DNA of 64,000 nt from positions 423,762,429-423,826,428 of the forward strand of contig OY856187.1 of NCBI GenBank assembly GCA_963693315.1. The letters are read 5' to 3'. The position numbers were made by a program, and so were the translations under genes. The stretch is from Diogma glabrata. Lineage: Eukaryota > Arthropoda > Insecta > Diptera > Cylindrotomidae. Positions 21,905-34,300 of the stretch are shown one piece after another (within the stretch, counting starts at the first letter, position 1; each line of letters starts with the position of its first letter). The notes under the pieces are model-generated. The model was not told the DNA's origin and searched no databases. It saw nothing but the letters and a program-made list of their open reading frames with translations.

Positions 21905-21980
21905 TAGAACCACGTGGGATCGTTGATGCGCGCACATCATCTTTATAAGTGACGTCATATGAAAGATGGCGGCCATGTAA
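21905..21980. promoter_or_regulatory. Candidate Tlk promoter island: E-box, TATA, CRE, TISU/YY1-like element
   Basis: A short GC-richer island in AT-rich DNA about 1 kb upstream of the Tlk ATG. It contains palindromic CACGTG (21911-21916), TATAAA on the minus strand (21947-21942), a perfect CRE TGACGTCA (21950-21957), and AAGATGGCGGC (21963-21973) on the plus strand, which fits YY1 and 11 of 12 positions of the TISU consensus. Clustering of such motifs is typical of housekeeping promoters. Whether transcription is minus (Tlk), plus, or divergent is inference. Confidence 0.5.
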
Positions 21981-23126
21981 ACAGAACAGTTTTGGTATTG
22001 CTTTTATCTGTATTGTGAAAGTATTGTAAATTTTTGCATTTTATTTCAACTCACATTCGCCAACAATAAACGAACGAAATATGAAAAGAATGAATAAAAC
22101 ACGATAAGTGTGGTGAAGAACATCTGTATAAAATAAATCAAGTTTTGTAAACAATATATATACATATATGTATATTTTGTAACCGATTATGAATGTTTAT
22201 CTTTCGATACGCGTCAAAACTCAAAACAAATACTATATACTAAATAAAGATTGTTTTGTGGTATCATTTAACAATAATTTATTAATTTAATTTAATCAAA
22301 TGATTGTCGGTTTGTTTTCATGTTGCAAAAAATTAAAAAACATAGTTTATTACTTTGGCTGTTGGAAAAATAATACACCCAAGTATTTAAATCTTGGTTA
22401 AAGTTTTTTATCGTTCAAACGAAACAAATGACATTAATATGACCACGAAAATATCCATGCAGGTACATGAGATCTCCGTCATGCAACAAACTAAATAATT
22501 AAGACTTCCAACTTTAATTCGCCATACAGTTAAATTTACGCACACATGATATACATTCAATTCAATTCCAATTAACTACCGATGATGATGCACAGTGGTG
22601 GCTCATAAAATCACGATCAAAATAATGTAATGTAATCAACACATCACTTATACATTAAAAAACCCGGTTAATTGTGAATGTATTATTTCAAATTTTTTTT
22701 TCATTAAAATATAACAAAAATACATAACACAATACATAAACACATCACATATGATATTTTATAACGTTTTGTCTCTCAAGAAAAAGAAAAATTTTGTTTG
22801 CTGGGTCATGAAATAATATAATATTATTATAAAATAGTTAATTAAATTATATTATTTTACATAAATAAATAATTAATTTAGATTGATTAATATAATTGAG
22901 GATTTTATTGTGAGAACAAAAAAATAGAGAGGAAAATGTTTAGACATTTCTCTAATGTTTAGCATATCTTATTGCATAATATTGTTGCGATTTAAATGAG
23001 CAGATGGGGGTGAATATGTGTTTGTGTATTATAATTATAATAAATGAATTAACGGTTTGTTCACAAATAAAAAAAATGAATTTTTTGTGTATATAATCGA
23101 ATTGTTTTACGATTGTTTTTAAATAC
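21981..23126. other. AT-rich intergenic DNA, nothing recognised
   Basis: No coding frame, repeat pair or RNA gene is visible apart from AT-rich low-complexity runs. Confidence 0.4.
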
Positions 23127-25423
23127 CAGGCATGTCAAACTCATTTCGGTATACGGGCCAAATTTTTCGAAAATTATTTTCCAAAGCCTTATGTCCTTAT
23201 GGCCACATGTTCTTGGTTTTATTAAAAAATTTTTAATATCGATGCTAAATGTTATCCAATTAATCTGGCTCGCTTAGCAGTTTTACTCATCTTCATTTGT
23301 GAAAAAATGTGTTCACACGCTACCTTGGGCAACGGTCTGCAGATAAATAATCAAAAAACTCTGGAATACCAATTTCCTTATATTTTTGGTTTAATAGCGT
23401 GTCGCATCGTAGTTTTATAAACTCTTCGAGCAGATATTTGTTAGGTTCAAGTATGGCCCTAATACGGTTTGCTCTAGTTTGATGAGTGTAACGCTTTTTC
23501 CCAATCGGGCTCTACTTGGGATAGTCGGTTCAGGGCCTGATCAAGTTCGCCATATTAAACTTAATAGGGCAAACCCTAGTAAGGCATTTTGTATCAGGCC
23601 CTGATCAGATTGCGCCCAACCAGTAGTGAAATACGAAAAACCTCACCAGGGATGGATATATTCAAATAAAGCTACCTAACCCTAAAAGGGTATTCTAATT
23701 CAGTCCCGGAACAAGCCGACATCAGATTGCCCTAATAGGGCTTGCCATTTTCAAATTTTCGTCAATATTTTCAATGTCAACCGACATCAAAGTGCAAAAC
23801 ATTTTGAAATGAGACTAACTACTTTGAAAATCTGAAAACGTCTATTTAAAATCGTCTGCCAAAATTTTCAGTTGTATTTCATATTTTTCAAATTTTAACT
23901 CTGGATGTTTAAGCAAATCAACTAGAAAAATTTCATAAATTTTCTCTTTCCAATTGTATTTTCCATAAGAGTATCTTTTGTTTGAATGAATTTATTTGGT
24001 CATACAACGAGGTTATAAGCATGTTTTGACACTGAACAATAATATTGAGTTAACTGAGATGCCCAGTAATGTCAACTGAGAAAGCCAAATCTTGTATCCA
24101 ATCAACCTTTTTTAGTTCAGAGCAGTCATAATATTCCCTTGGCCCTCGCTGATTTCATTTGATGATTACTACATGTTTTATACTTTGTATGGCGCCGATG
24201 CTTGACGAGTCCCAAAAAACGTTTGTTCTGCAATTTTCCTCGATTCGACCGCTTTTTCGTTCGACACGCTCCCAAAAAAGACGATGGCCGGAAAATATAC
24301 ATCTTGAGAAAGAAAAGACGATGACCGGAAAATGTACATCTTGAGAAAGCGTATAATATTTTCTGCACCAAATATTGTTGCTCAAACTTTTAACGGGATC
24401 TTGTAAATTTGTTAAAACAATTTTTTTAAACTATGAGGGTGGAAATTTGTTTTAGATCACGAGGATAACCTTGTTCGACAAAAATTTGTCTGCTATTATC
24501 GAGTCCACATCCCAAACATGTCAAAATGTCAATTGTCGGACTAATAACACACATTTTTGTCGAACAAGGTTACCGTCGTGTTCAAAAATAAATTTCCACC
24601 CCTAATAGTTACAAAAAAAATTGTGGTAGCGAAATAGGTAAATTGTGGTATGGAAATTTACAAGATTCCGAGCAATGGGTATTTTTCGGAGCTTGCCGAA
24701 CGAAAAAGCGACCGAATCGAGGAAAATAGCATTTATTAAATGAAATCGGCGACAGAGCCTTATAATCTTTAATTTCGAAAGACAATCTGATACAATTTAT
24801 GAACATACAATCTGATTGCACATATTTAGATAATGTATACCTTTCGTTTATTTAATATTCTAATTTTTAAGTACTGTCTAAATTACGATTTCGTCCAACG
24901 GCTGTAAAAATCTTCTTAAAACTTATGATTCGAACGGCAGCGCACTTCGGTATAATATTGCAAATCTTCGTAATCACATTCAACATCTTTTAGCAATGCC
25001 ATTAATGCTCGATGGTTTCAGCCACGTTTAACGATTTTAGCACCTTTAACAACAATGTCAAGCAACATTGTCAATTTTAATTACTTTTGAACAAAACACC
25101 AGCAAGGTGGATAATGCAATGGAAGTTTTGAAAAGATCTATTATGTTAGGTTTTAACACAATCTTTTAGTCTTCCCGGGACATCATGTACAGCTGCTTTC
25201 ATAAAAGGGGTTTGTTGCCAAATACATCAGGTTATGCATTGGAAGATCATATTTTTTAATAGCAATTAGAAGTACATTTTGTATTTTGAGATTATTTTTG
25301 ATAAATTTATTTTTTCAATGCATTTTTTTAATTAAAACACTGTAGGCGTGGAAGTGTTGAGGGTCACAACAATTTATGCAGCGGGCCACAAATGGCCCAC
25401 GGGCCGCGAGTTTGACATCTCTG
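23127..25423 (-). mobile_element. hAT-type transposon relic split by a foldback element
   Basis: Ends caggcatgtcaaactc and gagtttgacatctctg are inverted terminal repeats of the kind seen in hAT elements. The 6-bp word aaatac flanks both sides, perhaps a worn 8-bp duplication. The minus strand carries transposase scraps related to the GTF2IRD2/FAM200-like hAT group: NHRALMALLKDVECDYEDLQ then YYTEVR near 24,960; WIQDLAFSVDITGHLS near 24,080; and a QINSFKQKILLWKIQLE segment near 23,980. Stops and frameshifts abound. A second unidentified repeat-like block (gccctaatagggc words) lies at about 23,500-23,745. Confidence 0.75.
24132..24765. repeat. Foldback element, copy 1 (inside hAT)
   Basis: Related along its length to the element at 53,107-53,603: atttcatttgatgattactacat, cttgacgagtcc, and inner inverted arms near 24,435-24,508 and 24,533-24,600 containing accttgttcgacaaaaat. 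A stretch of the right outer arm is missing and a short duplicated gatgaccggaaaa segment is present at about 24,280-24,350. Confidence 0.65.
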
Positions 25424-27130
25424 AAATACACTCAGAACATTTTTAAATAAGAATTGATTATTATCGTCGTATAAGTTGTTCGGCGTATATTACATCTAAT
25501 GTGTTGTGTTTTTGAGGTGGATGGATTCTTAATTTTTTTACTATCTTGATTTATTATTAATCATATGAATGTTTCATTGGATAATATTTGTTGAGTTTTT
25601 GATTTGTTGGGTGGTTAGTGGTTAATAATCAAATAATGAAAATTAATGACTCAGATATGATGCATATTTTTCGGGTGCATATTGACCTGTCGACTGATAT
25701 GAAAATGTAGGTTCGGCATTTATAGTATTAGAAATATTCTTCCATGATTCATATATAACTTTTTACAATTCTACCTGTCAATCTCTCATCTCATTAAAAA
25801 AAACTTATATAATTTTTTTCCAAAGGAAATTTAGAAAAACCTACACAAACAGTTTTCCATAAATCTTTTTCAAGAAAAAATCCCTAAAATAGAAAAAAAC
25901 AAAAGACTCATGATTTTTCTTACCCAATGTAAATTATTATTATTTATTTATAATTTTTTTTATATCATTCAAAATGGCTGACACACAATCCAACAATAGA
26001 GTATATTTTAATATGAAAAAAAAATAAGAAAAAAGTTTAACTCGAAAAAGAGAAAAAAAAATTATAATTGACAAATCAACGTATAATATTGTATATCTCT
26101 GTGTAACAATAACAACAACAAAAACACTATATCTATCTCTCGTGAAAAATAAACTTAAAAAATTCTGTTTTTCAACGAGTTTTATAATAAATACGTTTTT
26201 TTTTATTTTAAATATTGATTAAAACAAACCAAGAATGTGTATAAAATGAAAATTGTATATAATATACAGAATCGAGTAACTAAAAAAATTTTTTAAGGGT
26301 ATATATATGTATACATAAATATAATATACATTAATAATATAACCAAACCAAACCGACAGATCTTCTTTGTTATAAAAATAACATGGTGAATTATATATAT
26401 CAAATAATGAGAATATGCGTATAAAAGTGAATGCATAAGGTTAAATTTCATTTAACAAAAATAAGTTAATTTAATTTAAAGAAAAACGATTTTTTTAACT
26501 CCTCGTTTATTTATTTTAGTATGTACACATAAGAATTACATATTTGAAATATTTTATACACAAATATAAAAAAAAGTTCTTAGATTAGAAATAATATTTG
26601 TTTCGTGGAAATATTTCGTACAGATGTTGGGAATAGCAGGTGTTAGGATTCTAATATTTAGTTGAGTTAGACTAATAAATTAATTTTCTGTGTAGTTAAT
26701 AGAATGTCCAGTAAACATGATGATAAGAATTGCTCTCTTTATTGGTTGGTCAATTTGTTCTTTTTTTGTTCAAATGAGTTCCCACTTGATGATAATAGTG
26801 AGATGAGATGTCGTTTAGGTAGATAACTTTCAACATGGATCGTGATTGGATGAACTTATGGATTATCGTGATTGGATGAACTTATGGATTATTTTAATTT
26901 TTATATCTTCTATCTTATAATAAAATATTGTCCTTTGTGTAATTTGCAAGATTGAATTTCACAACTGTTAACGCAAAACCTGCAATTTTTATCAACTTCC
27001 AAAGTTGTAAATTGGGATGAGATGGAGAAGTGGTTAAGACGACAACATCGCTTATGTTAAGCAAAAATGAAGAGGGTTTCAACTTAAACGGGTGACCGCT
27101 TGGGAGCCAACATCACACAAACTATGAAAT
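25424..27130. other. AT-rich intergenic DNA with one 26-bp tandem duplication
   Basis: Nothing coding recognised. At 26,839-26,890 a 26-bp unit (starting atcgtgattgg) is repeated twice exactly, which suggests a recent slippage event. Confidence 0.5.
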
Positions 27131-27177
27131 ATGAGTAAAATACATGAAGCAAGAATGAGAGAGACTCATAGATTATT

Positions 27178-27822
27178 GTGTCACAAACCTATTCACAGGA
27201 GGTAGCAAATTCCCACACTATAACAACACACACAATTCACAAATACACTTGGACTTCACCGAATGGGAAAACCAAAAACCCAATCGATCATGTACTGGTT
27301 AGTAAGAAGCTTATATCCTCCTTACAAAATATCAGAGTAAAACGATATTTGCACATCATTCGATTCGATTGCTCAGCACATCATTCAATACAAGCAAATA
27401 GAGTGATAAGAACAAAAATCGCATCTTCAAAGAATCCCTCCAACTCAATATACATCAGAACGAAACACCCAGTAGAGATCAAAAGTGGAATCAAATTGAA
27501 AAAGCCTACGTAAAAACTACTATAAATGTGTACGGATACCAAGACAAGTTCCGAATACCGTGGATTGGTGATGATACCTGGAAGAAAATCGAAGAGCGTC
27601 GTCTGCTCAAAGTGCAACTCTGTCACCACAGCACAACAGAAATTCGTATGGAGTATGAGAGTACAGCTAAACAAGTAAAAAAGATGACAATAAATGATCG
27701 GAGAAGATATACTCTCAAGACGAAAGGTCACTAACAAATATACAAACACACCACCAATAAAGGATGAATCTGGTGAAACTCTAGCAACAACAGAAAAACA
27801 GCTTAATAGATGAAAAGAATAC
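27178..27822 (+). pseudogene. LINE endonuclease fragment (RTE-like)
   Basis: Translates to IHKYTWTSPNGKTKNPIDHV, the characteristic Trp-x-Ser and IDHVL end of an APE-type LINE endonuclease, followed by a linker with broken frames (WKKIEERRLL, then a segment resembling ETLATTEKQL) before the reverse transcriptase. The catalytic His of the usual SDHxL motif region is worn (CSAHHS). It is cut at 27,823 by the start of a Gypsy LTR. Confidence 0.65.
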
Positions 27823-28400
27823 TGTTACGGTTATAGCAAAATCATAACAAAACACAACAATAAATTAATGAAACGAATAGTGTTGTTGTTGTATTCTTAG
27901 AACTTGGATCAACATGAAATTACTTTATGAATCAAATCATCATAACGTAAAATAATCGAATATTCTAGTGTTTTCTCAAGGTTTCTAAAAAGTGACCTCG
28001 AATGATCGAGATTATGCAGAATCGTATATAAGGAGGGATGTCTTGTAAGACTAGATTAGTTTTATTTTAAACCTGCGACGGTAAAGTTAAAAATATATAA
28101 GTGATTTTTAAATTAGTTTTTATGAATAAAGTTTTAAGTGTTATTGAGTACAAATATTTTGTGTATTATTTTGAACGTGGTGTACTAGAAAATTCTACAA
28201 TAAACCGTTGGAGTTTCGAAGCTGTTGAAAGAATATTCTAGTTAGGAATATTGTTTGCTGTATTGTTTCCTGTTGTTGTGGAACAATTAAGGAGTTGAAT
28301 ACTTAATAAAACCTGGTGTGTTTGCTTACTAATCAGTGATCGAACTCAGAAATAGATTAGGAATTGCGTTTATCGAATTGTGAGTTAGGCCAATTCGAAG
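27823..28400 (+). repeat. 5' LTR of a Ty3/Gypsy element
   Basis: Starts TGTTACG and is clearly homologous to the complete solo LTR at 49,785-50,466 over its length: TTG-rich run, cgtaaaataatcgaatattcta, a tatataagg promoter-like box near 28,024 and the ttaataaaacctgg end region. The expected 3' terminus CGTAACA and a primer-binding site are missing; the LTR runs directly into gag-like coding sequence. Confidence 0.8.
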
Positions 28401-29756
28401 TAAGGATAGGCCAATTCGAAGTTAGGCCAATTCAACGTGGATTGTTAACAACTGGAAACAAAAGTGAATTGATGCTACGGCTTCGAGAGGCTATGGAAAC
28501 TAATGGAACGGAAGTGGAAAGTTATCAGTTCGGAATAGTTACAACAAATATTGATTCAATTGCATTTGATGAGGACAAAAGTTTTGTTGCGGAAACAACA
28601 TCTTCATTGCCATCTACGAATTTCGGTTTTACGTAATTAATGGCTATGATGCAACAGATGAATTTGAATATGAATCAAAAATTTGATCAACAAAGCAGTA
28701 ACATCAATCAACCAATGACTGCAACCAAGGGAGAAATCAGTGGTAACATTAATCAACAAATGGCTGCTACCAAAGACAGAAATGGAACAACTTGTGCAGA
28801 AATGAACAGAAGGGCTTTCAGAAGAGCAGAAAAAAGCAGTACGTCAATTGTTGGAGCGACATAATCGTATTCTGCAGTTCACCTAAAGGAAATGGCATTA
28901 CCAATATGGTGAAACATCTTATTGACACCGGAGCAGAAAAGCCGATACGGCAGGCACCGAGGCGATTACCATAGGCTAAAAGAGAGGAAGCTGATAAAAT
29001 GGTGAGGGATATGAAAGAAGCAATCGAGCCTTCAGACAGTTTCTGGAGCTCACCTGTGGTGTTAGTTGGCAAGAAAGATGGGAGTCTAAGATTTTGTGTT
29101 GACTACAGGAAACTAAACACAGTTACTAAGAAGGATAGCTATCCATTACCTAGGATTAATGATACACTGTATACATTGTCTGGGTCAAGATTGTTTTCAA
29201 CACTGGTTACTGGCAGGTGGAAGTTGCGGAGGAAGATCGGGAGAAAACGGCGTTCAGTCCGGAAAATGGACTATGGCAGTTTAATGTCATGCTATTCGGA
29301 TTATGCAACGCTCCCGCAACGTTCGAGATTAATGGAACGGGTACTAAAATTCTTGCACTGGAAAACATACCTTGTTAATTTGGATGACATTATCGTCATG
29401 AGCAAAGACTTTGATGACCACTTGAGGAACTTGGCGAAGGTGCTGGAAAGGTTGCAGGCAGCTGGTTTAAGTTAAGTCCCAAAAAAAGTTCGCTTTTCAA
29501 GGAAGAAGTAAAATACTTGGGACACAAGGTTACGGCAATGGGAATTCATACAGATTCTGACAAGATTGCAGTAGTTATGAACTGGCCAAGATCAAAGAAC
29601 CTACATGAACTACGAAGTTTCTTTGGATTGTGGACATATTACAGACGGCTTGTGCCAGAATTCGCCAACGTTGCCAAAAGTTTGCATGAGTTAACCAGAA
29701 AAGATAAGGCATTTGAATGGAATGAACCTCCGGAACAAGCTGTTGGCTGAACTGAC
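28401..29756 (+). pseudogene. Ty3/Gypsy gag and pol relic
   Basis: Order seen: a SAP-like gag motif (GLLTTGNKSELMLRLREAME, 28,437-28,500), an NINQ-repeat coiled segment, a large deletion, then a protease/RT junction (HLIDTGAEKPIRQAPRRLP) and reverse transcriptase (SSPVVLVGKKDGSLRFCVDY, KDSYPLPRI, later KYLGHKVTA, LHELRSFFGLWTYYRR). The catalytic box reads VNLDD where YLDD is usual, losing the Tyr. Two or more frameshifts and an in-frame stop separate the pieces, and the element ends after the RT without RNase H, integrase or a 3' LTR. Not functional. Orientation matches the 5' LTR. Confidence 0.85.
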
Positions 29757-30306
29757 TTCTTAAATATTTTCAAAAGGTCATTATATCTAGAGTCATGAGC
29801 TAAAATATCTTCATTTACGAATAACCAAAGTTATTATACTCGCACTTATATTAATGAAGTGAAGTGAACGTGAAAACGAATTGAACATTAAATGAAATAC
29901 ACGGTGTTTGATTAATACTCGTTAATATAGAAAAAACTAAAAATAAATTCACACCATTTTAATTAATTTTTACTTCAATTGAAATGAGGTTAGTTGCTAA
30001 TGCTATCTATATACACTTTAATTACTTATGTATATACGTAGATTTTTTGCAAATTATTGAATGATAAAAAACATTTACATATTCATTTTGAATTTAGTTT
30101 GTTAATACATATTTCAAACTTACATTCTTTTAGTTAAAAAGATAAAAATGATAATCATTTTTTTAGTTTCACTAGAAATACAGTTAAAAGACAAAAATTA
30201 GGTGATGAGATATATTAATAACCTTTGATATCTTGATTTTATCGAGCTTGAATCAAGGTTCTACTGCCGTGGTCCAACCATAAGGCTATCTATTATATAA
30301 CTAATT
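29757..30306. other. No recognisable feature
   Basis: AT-rich; no coding or repeat signal recognised. Confidence 0.4.
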
Positions 30307-30749
30307 CCCAGGTAGGAGCTGCAAATATTAAACAATGAACCAATTTCGGGCCCGTATTGGTGAGCAAAGTCTTGGCTAGTCAACTTTGGTTGCAGTCTAG
30401 GCCAGTTGTAAATATGTATCTAGACTGAACGAAGATTCAATTTATTATATTACGCGTTATTAACCAGTCTAATGCATTGTGAACATGTGCAAGCCATATT
30501 ATGTTTATCTTTATTTTATATATGTTACTCTTTCCACAACCTCTTTCCGCATATTTAAAGGTCTTGAAAAATAATTGGTTAGGTAAACCTGGTCCAAGTC
30601 TTATATGCCAGAGTTGGCTGTAAGCTTGGGCTGGGCCACTTGGTCCAAGCTTGTGCCGTTTGAAAATGTTAAGCCTGACCCAAACCCCAAAAGATGTGGC
30701 GCGGGCTTGGCCCAGGAGGTTGGGTCCCTTAGCTTTGTCTTACCGGGTA
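30307..30749. repeat. MITE family M, copy 1
   Basis: About 440 bp, starting cccaggtaggagctgc and ending cttaccgggta. It shares ttacgcgttatt, catgtgcaagccatatt and ggcttggcccaggaggttgg-type words with copies at 35,094 and 52,950. No coding potential. Confidence 0.7.
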
Positions 30750-31139
30750 GTATTTAACAGATTTTTGTTGGATTTAACGGTCCTGACATCCTCAATTAAA
30801 TTTTGTGCTTAGACATTGGAACTGGTTTTAATAGTTGCTTTTTAAGCAGTAGTAACGTTTGAGTTGAAGTCATAAATCTGATTATTGGACTCTATAGGTA
30901 ATTATATAAGAAGAAATGCCAATAGGGCGTTGGTGTTAATATTAAAGCTTCAATCTAAAGCTTGAAATTTTATATTCCTCAATAGACGATCATTTTTTTT
31001 GTGCCGTAAATGTTCCATACAGGAACATAGGCTGTCAACAAGTGTCCCTCATCTGTATTATTTCATTAATTCACTCAATTTTATGGTCAAGTTTTACTTG
31101 AAGACTTAATTTAATCAATTAGTTTTATATGGGCGATCA
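30750..31139. other. No recognisable feature
   Basis: AT-rich sequence without coding or repeat signal. Confidence 0.4.
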
Positions 31140-31325
31140 GCGCCCATAGTTTTTTTTCCAATTTATCAACTATATTAGTTGACTATCGGTTTATTGGAGA
31201 ACCGGTGTGTTGATGGTGGTTAATGTTTTGCTTAAAAACACTTTGACCATTAGATAGGAGATGAACCCGGGTCCTTCAAGTTCGAAGTCTAGCGTGCTAT
31301 CACTAAGCCACTCAACACACAGACG
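31140..31325 (-). repeat. tRNA-derived SINE candidate
   Basis: The minus strand has an A-box-like TGGCTTAGTGA (31310-31300) and a B-box-like GGTTCATCTCC (31267-31257), spaced about 33 bp apart as in tRNAs. The body continues for about 110 bp to a gggcgctgatcgccc hairpin. The 9-bp inverted words gtgtgttga and tcaacacac bracket the head. It does not fold into a clean tRNA cloverleaf by eye, so a SINE or tRNA pseudogene is likelier than a tRNA gene. Confidence 0.45.
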
Positions 31326-34300
31326 AATAATACATTCACCAAATAAAAAATTATTAACTATACACAAAATAAACCTGTCTCTAGCTTTGTATTTAATCTC
31401 AGCGATAGTAAGTTGTAACTCGTAAACATTTTATTTTTTTGTCACAAACAATCAAATTTATTTTTATTTTTCTGTACATATACTATACTATCAAACGTTC
31501 CATATTTGTAGATATTTTTGTGGTTTGTCATATTAATTTTGTGGTCACTGAATATCCATTTATTTCAATTATTAATTTAAATTACAGCGAAACATCAAAA
31601 TAAGCAACAACGCTGAATCAATATTTTTTGCAAGACTGGTCTGGTAAAATTGGCTTGAAGAGGTGGGTATATATTTCGCTACCGTAAATAATGTTCTAAT
31701 GCGGATTATACTGTGGGCATTTCTTTCAGTATCCGAAATAACGAAGGATCAAGAAAGAATGAATCTAATCAAAGAAACTTTACTTTCGAATCACATATTT
31801 GCAGAGGGTGTATTTTTCTTACAGCTTATTATTGAAAAATATTGATGGAAAGCAGTAGGAATTCTAACTTTAGCATTTCATTCATTATTCCTAAAAACTA
31901 GACAGCTTGCTTCTATTCTAATAAAAACTTTCTATTTGGATCAAAATACAAGAATATTGCCGGAAACATGGAACATATGAATTTATTCAATTTCAAATTT
32001 GACCAAGGACTATCGATGATTAGTAAATTTATGGATTCGGAATACGAATCAATATGGCGAAATTGATAATCTACTAAAGATATGTCTTGAAACATTTGTT
32101 ATCCAAATATACCGTTATTCAACTGCACTCTTCCACTGTTGCCTCAGGACTGATGTAATTACAAATGTAAGATATCTGTAAAGCTTACCACTTTAGGCTT
32201 TTGACTTTAAAGATCTTTAAGTATGGAATGTAAGGAAATAGGAAAAACATGGAAACCTTAGAGTAGTCTAGTCTCAAGCTATATATGGTACAAAAACTAT
32301 TTCTCAGGGTTACAGTTGCATAGATGCGGTCCTTTTAGGACTAGAGCTGGATCGCCGCCGAACCGTCAACAAAATCCCTGGTTGTAGGACAAAATATTTG
32401 ACGGCTCAACGAAAAAAAAATATGTTTGTTTACCAGCCCAAACATTTTAAAATCAAAAGAGAAACATTACAATGATTCAAGTTTTCGAAAGGTATATCTT
32501 TAGAACAATGTGGCCTTTACGAGTAACAAAAAATAATCTAAACGATTTCAAACGATAACAGAATTGTTTTTAAACTGTTTTGGATAACTGATGCATGTAC
32601 ATGATGTAACAAAAAATGCAACCGTTCGTTTATTAATTGCGATAGGGGCCTTTTCCTATTAGCAAAATTAAATCTCTTTTCTCAGCTTATGTTGAGTGAT
32701 TTATTGATATTCTGATCAGGTACCTATATAGTAAAGTGGAAGAGTTCGTCAGAAATTTTTTCATTTGTTGGTCTTCAACAATGAGTCAATGAAACGTAGC
32801 GTTGTTCCACCATGAGAGAAGAGTTTTAATATGAAGACCTCGTGCAGTTGAAAATTTGTTAACTTGGACACACACTGATTTAAAAACTAATATGTGAAAA
32901 GCGAAGGATTTTCCCAACAGAAGACAGCTTCTCTCCACAGATTTTCAAACTTGGAATTAAATTTTTAAATAAAATGCAATTTTGTTTTCATTTTCGTGGT
33001 CTTAGCTTTAAAGATATTATCGAAAATGTGTTTTTGTTCTGTATCCTCCAAATACGACAGTCATGAACGAAAAAAATTAAAATTTAGGATCGACTGACAG
33101 TTATGGGAAACATTGGGGAATGAGTTATACGAATATGAGAATAATTCTCTTTATCAGAAAAAGAATAATTCTCATATTGAAAGTTATTGTTACCATATTG
33201 AAAGCAACAATTCTCATATTGGAAGTAAAATAATACTATAGTTTAATTGAAATTGAATTTCGTTTCGAGATGTTGATTTAAAAATTCTAGAGTTACGTTG
33301 ACTTAGCTTAGTATGAATGTTGGAGACTTTAAGTTTTTACTGTACTATTCATTTATTTAATAAAAAAGCATTAACTTTTATTTCTTGTCCTTGAAATTAT
33401 ATTTTCCTAAGATAATAAGAATTTCCATTTGAGACAAATGAGATAGGCAATGTTTTAATTTAAGCTAATTAAAATATGAAAATTACTAATCAAATTAAGA
33501 TTAAAAGTAATTCAACTTTATGTAGAATACTAAATAAAATTGACATTTTCATTGCTGTTGACAAATCTCTTATATTGACAAACCCATATTTTGTAGATAT
33601 TATTTTCTTACTGTTAAACTGTGTGTATTTATGGTTATATACATATTATGTTATTTGTTTGACAAATGATTCGCAAGATAGTCCATATTTGTTAGTTTGT
33701 AAACTATTACATACATATTTTATCTGTCAACGGAAAATTTAATCGATTTTACTTAAAAATTAAAAAATTTCTTCGGGTAATAAAATTACGAATGTGTTAT
33801 TGTTAATTAACAAATGTTTACTTTAATCGTCAAGTGCGGTTTATTTGTACATATGTATTGCTATTTGTACATATGTATTGCTGAAAAGTAAAACTGAATT
33901 CTTTTGTAATGGATAATAATAAAACTATTGCATAATTATTTTTGATATATTACATTCGACATTTCACATGCATAAACCCAAATTTATATCTACTGCATTT
34001 TTAAATGGATTAAATATTTTGTTATATACATTTATAAGATCATCACTAATAAAAGTGATGTAAGCGTTAGCGTAAATCAATCGTCTGAGACGAATTGGAA
34101 GATGACAAGACAATATTGTAGGTAAAGTATTTTATCTGCAATTTTTACTATAATATCGAATTGAATGGAGTGATTATATTGTATGTTTAATTGAATTTAG
34201 TTGATTTGAATGAAAATAAAAAATATTTGATGGTCGATTCATAGTTACATTTACGAACTGAGAGATTATTAAAGGAGTTATTCATACTACTGATTTACGA

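Noticed and set aside
24126..24385. Overlapping minus-strand frames of about 80 codons
   Set aside because: Produced by the self-complementary foldback element; the same sequence is open in both directions by symmetry.
27381..27749. Minus-strand 122-codon frame
   Set aside because: Antisense of a LINE fragment with no recognisable domains.
28818..29072. Minus-strand 84-codon frame
   Set aside because: Antisense of the Gypsy pol relic on the plus strand.
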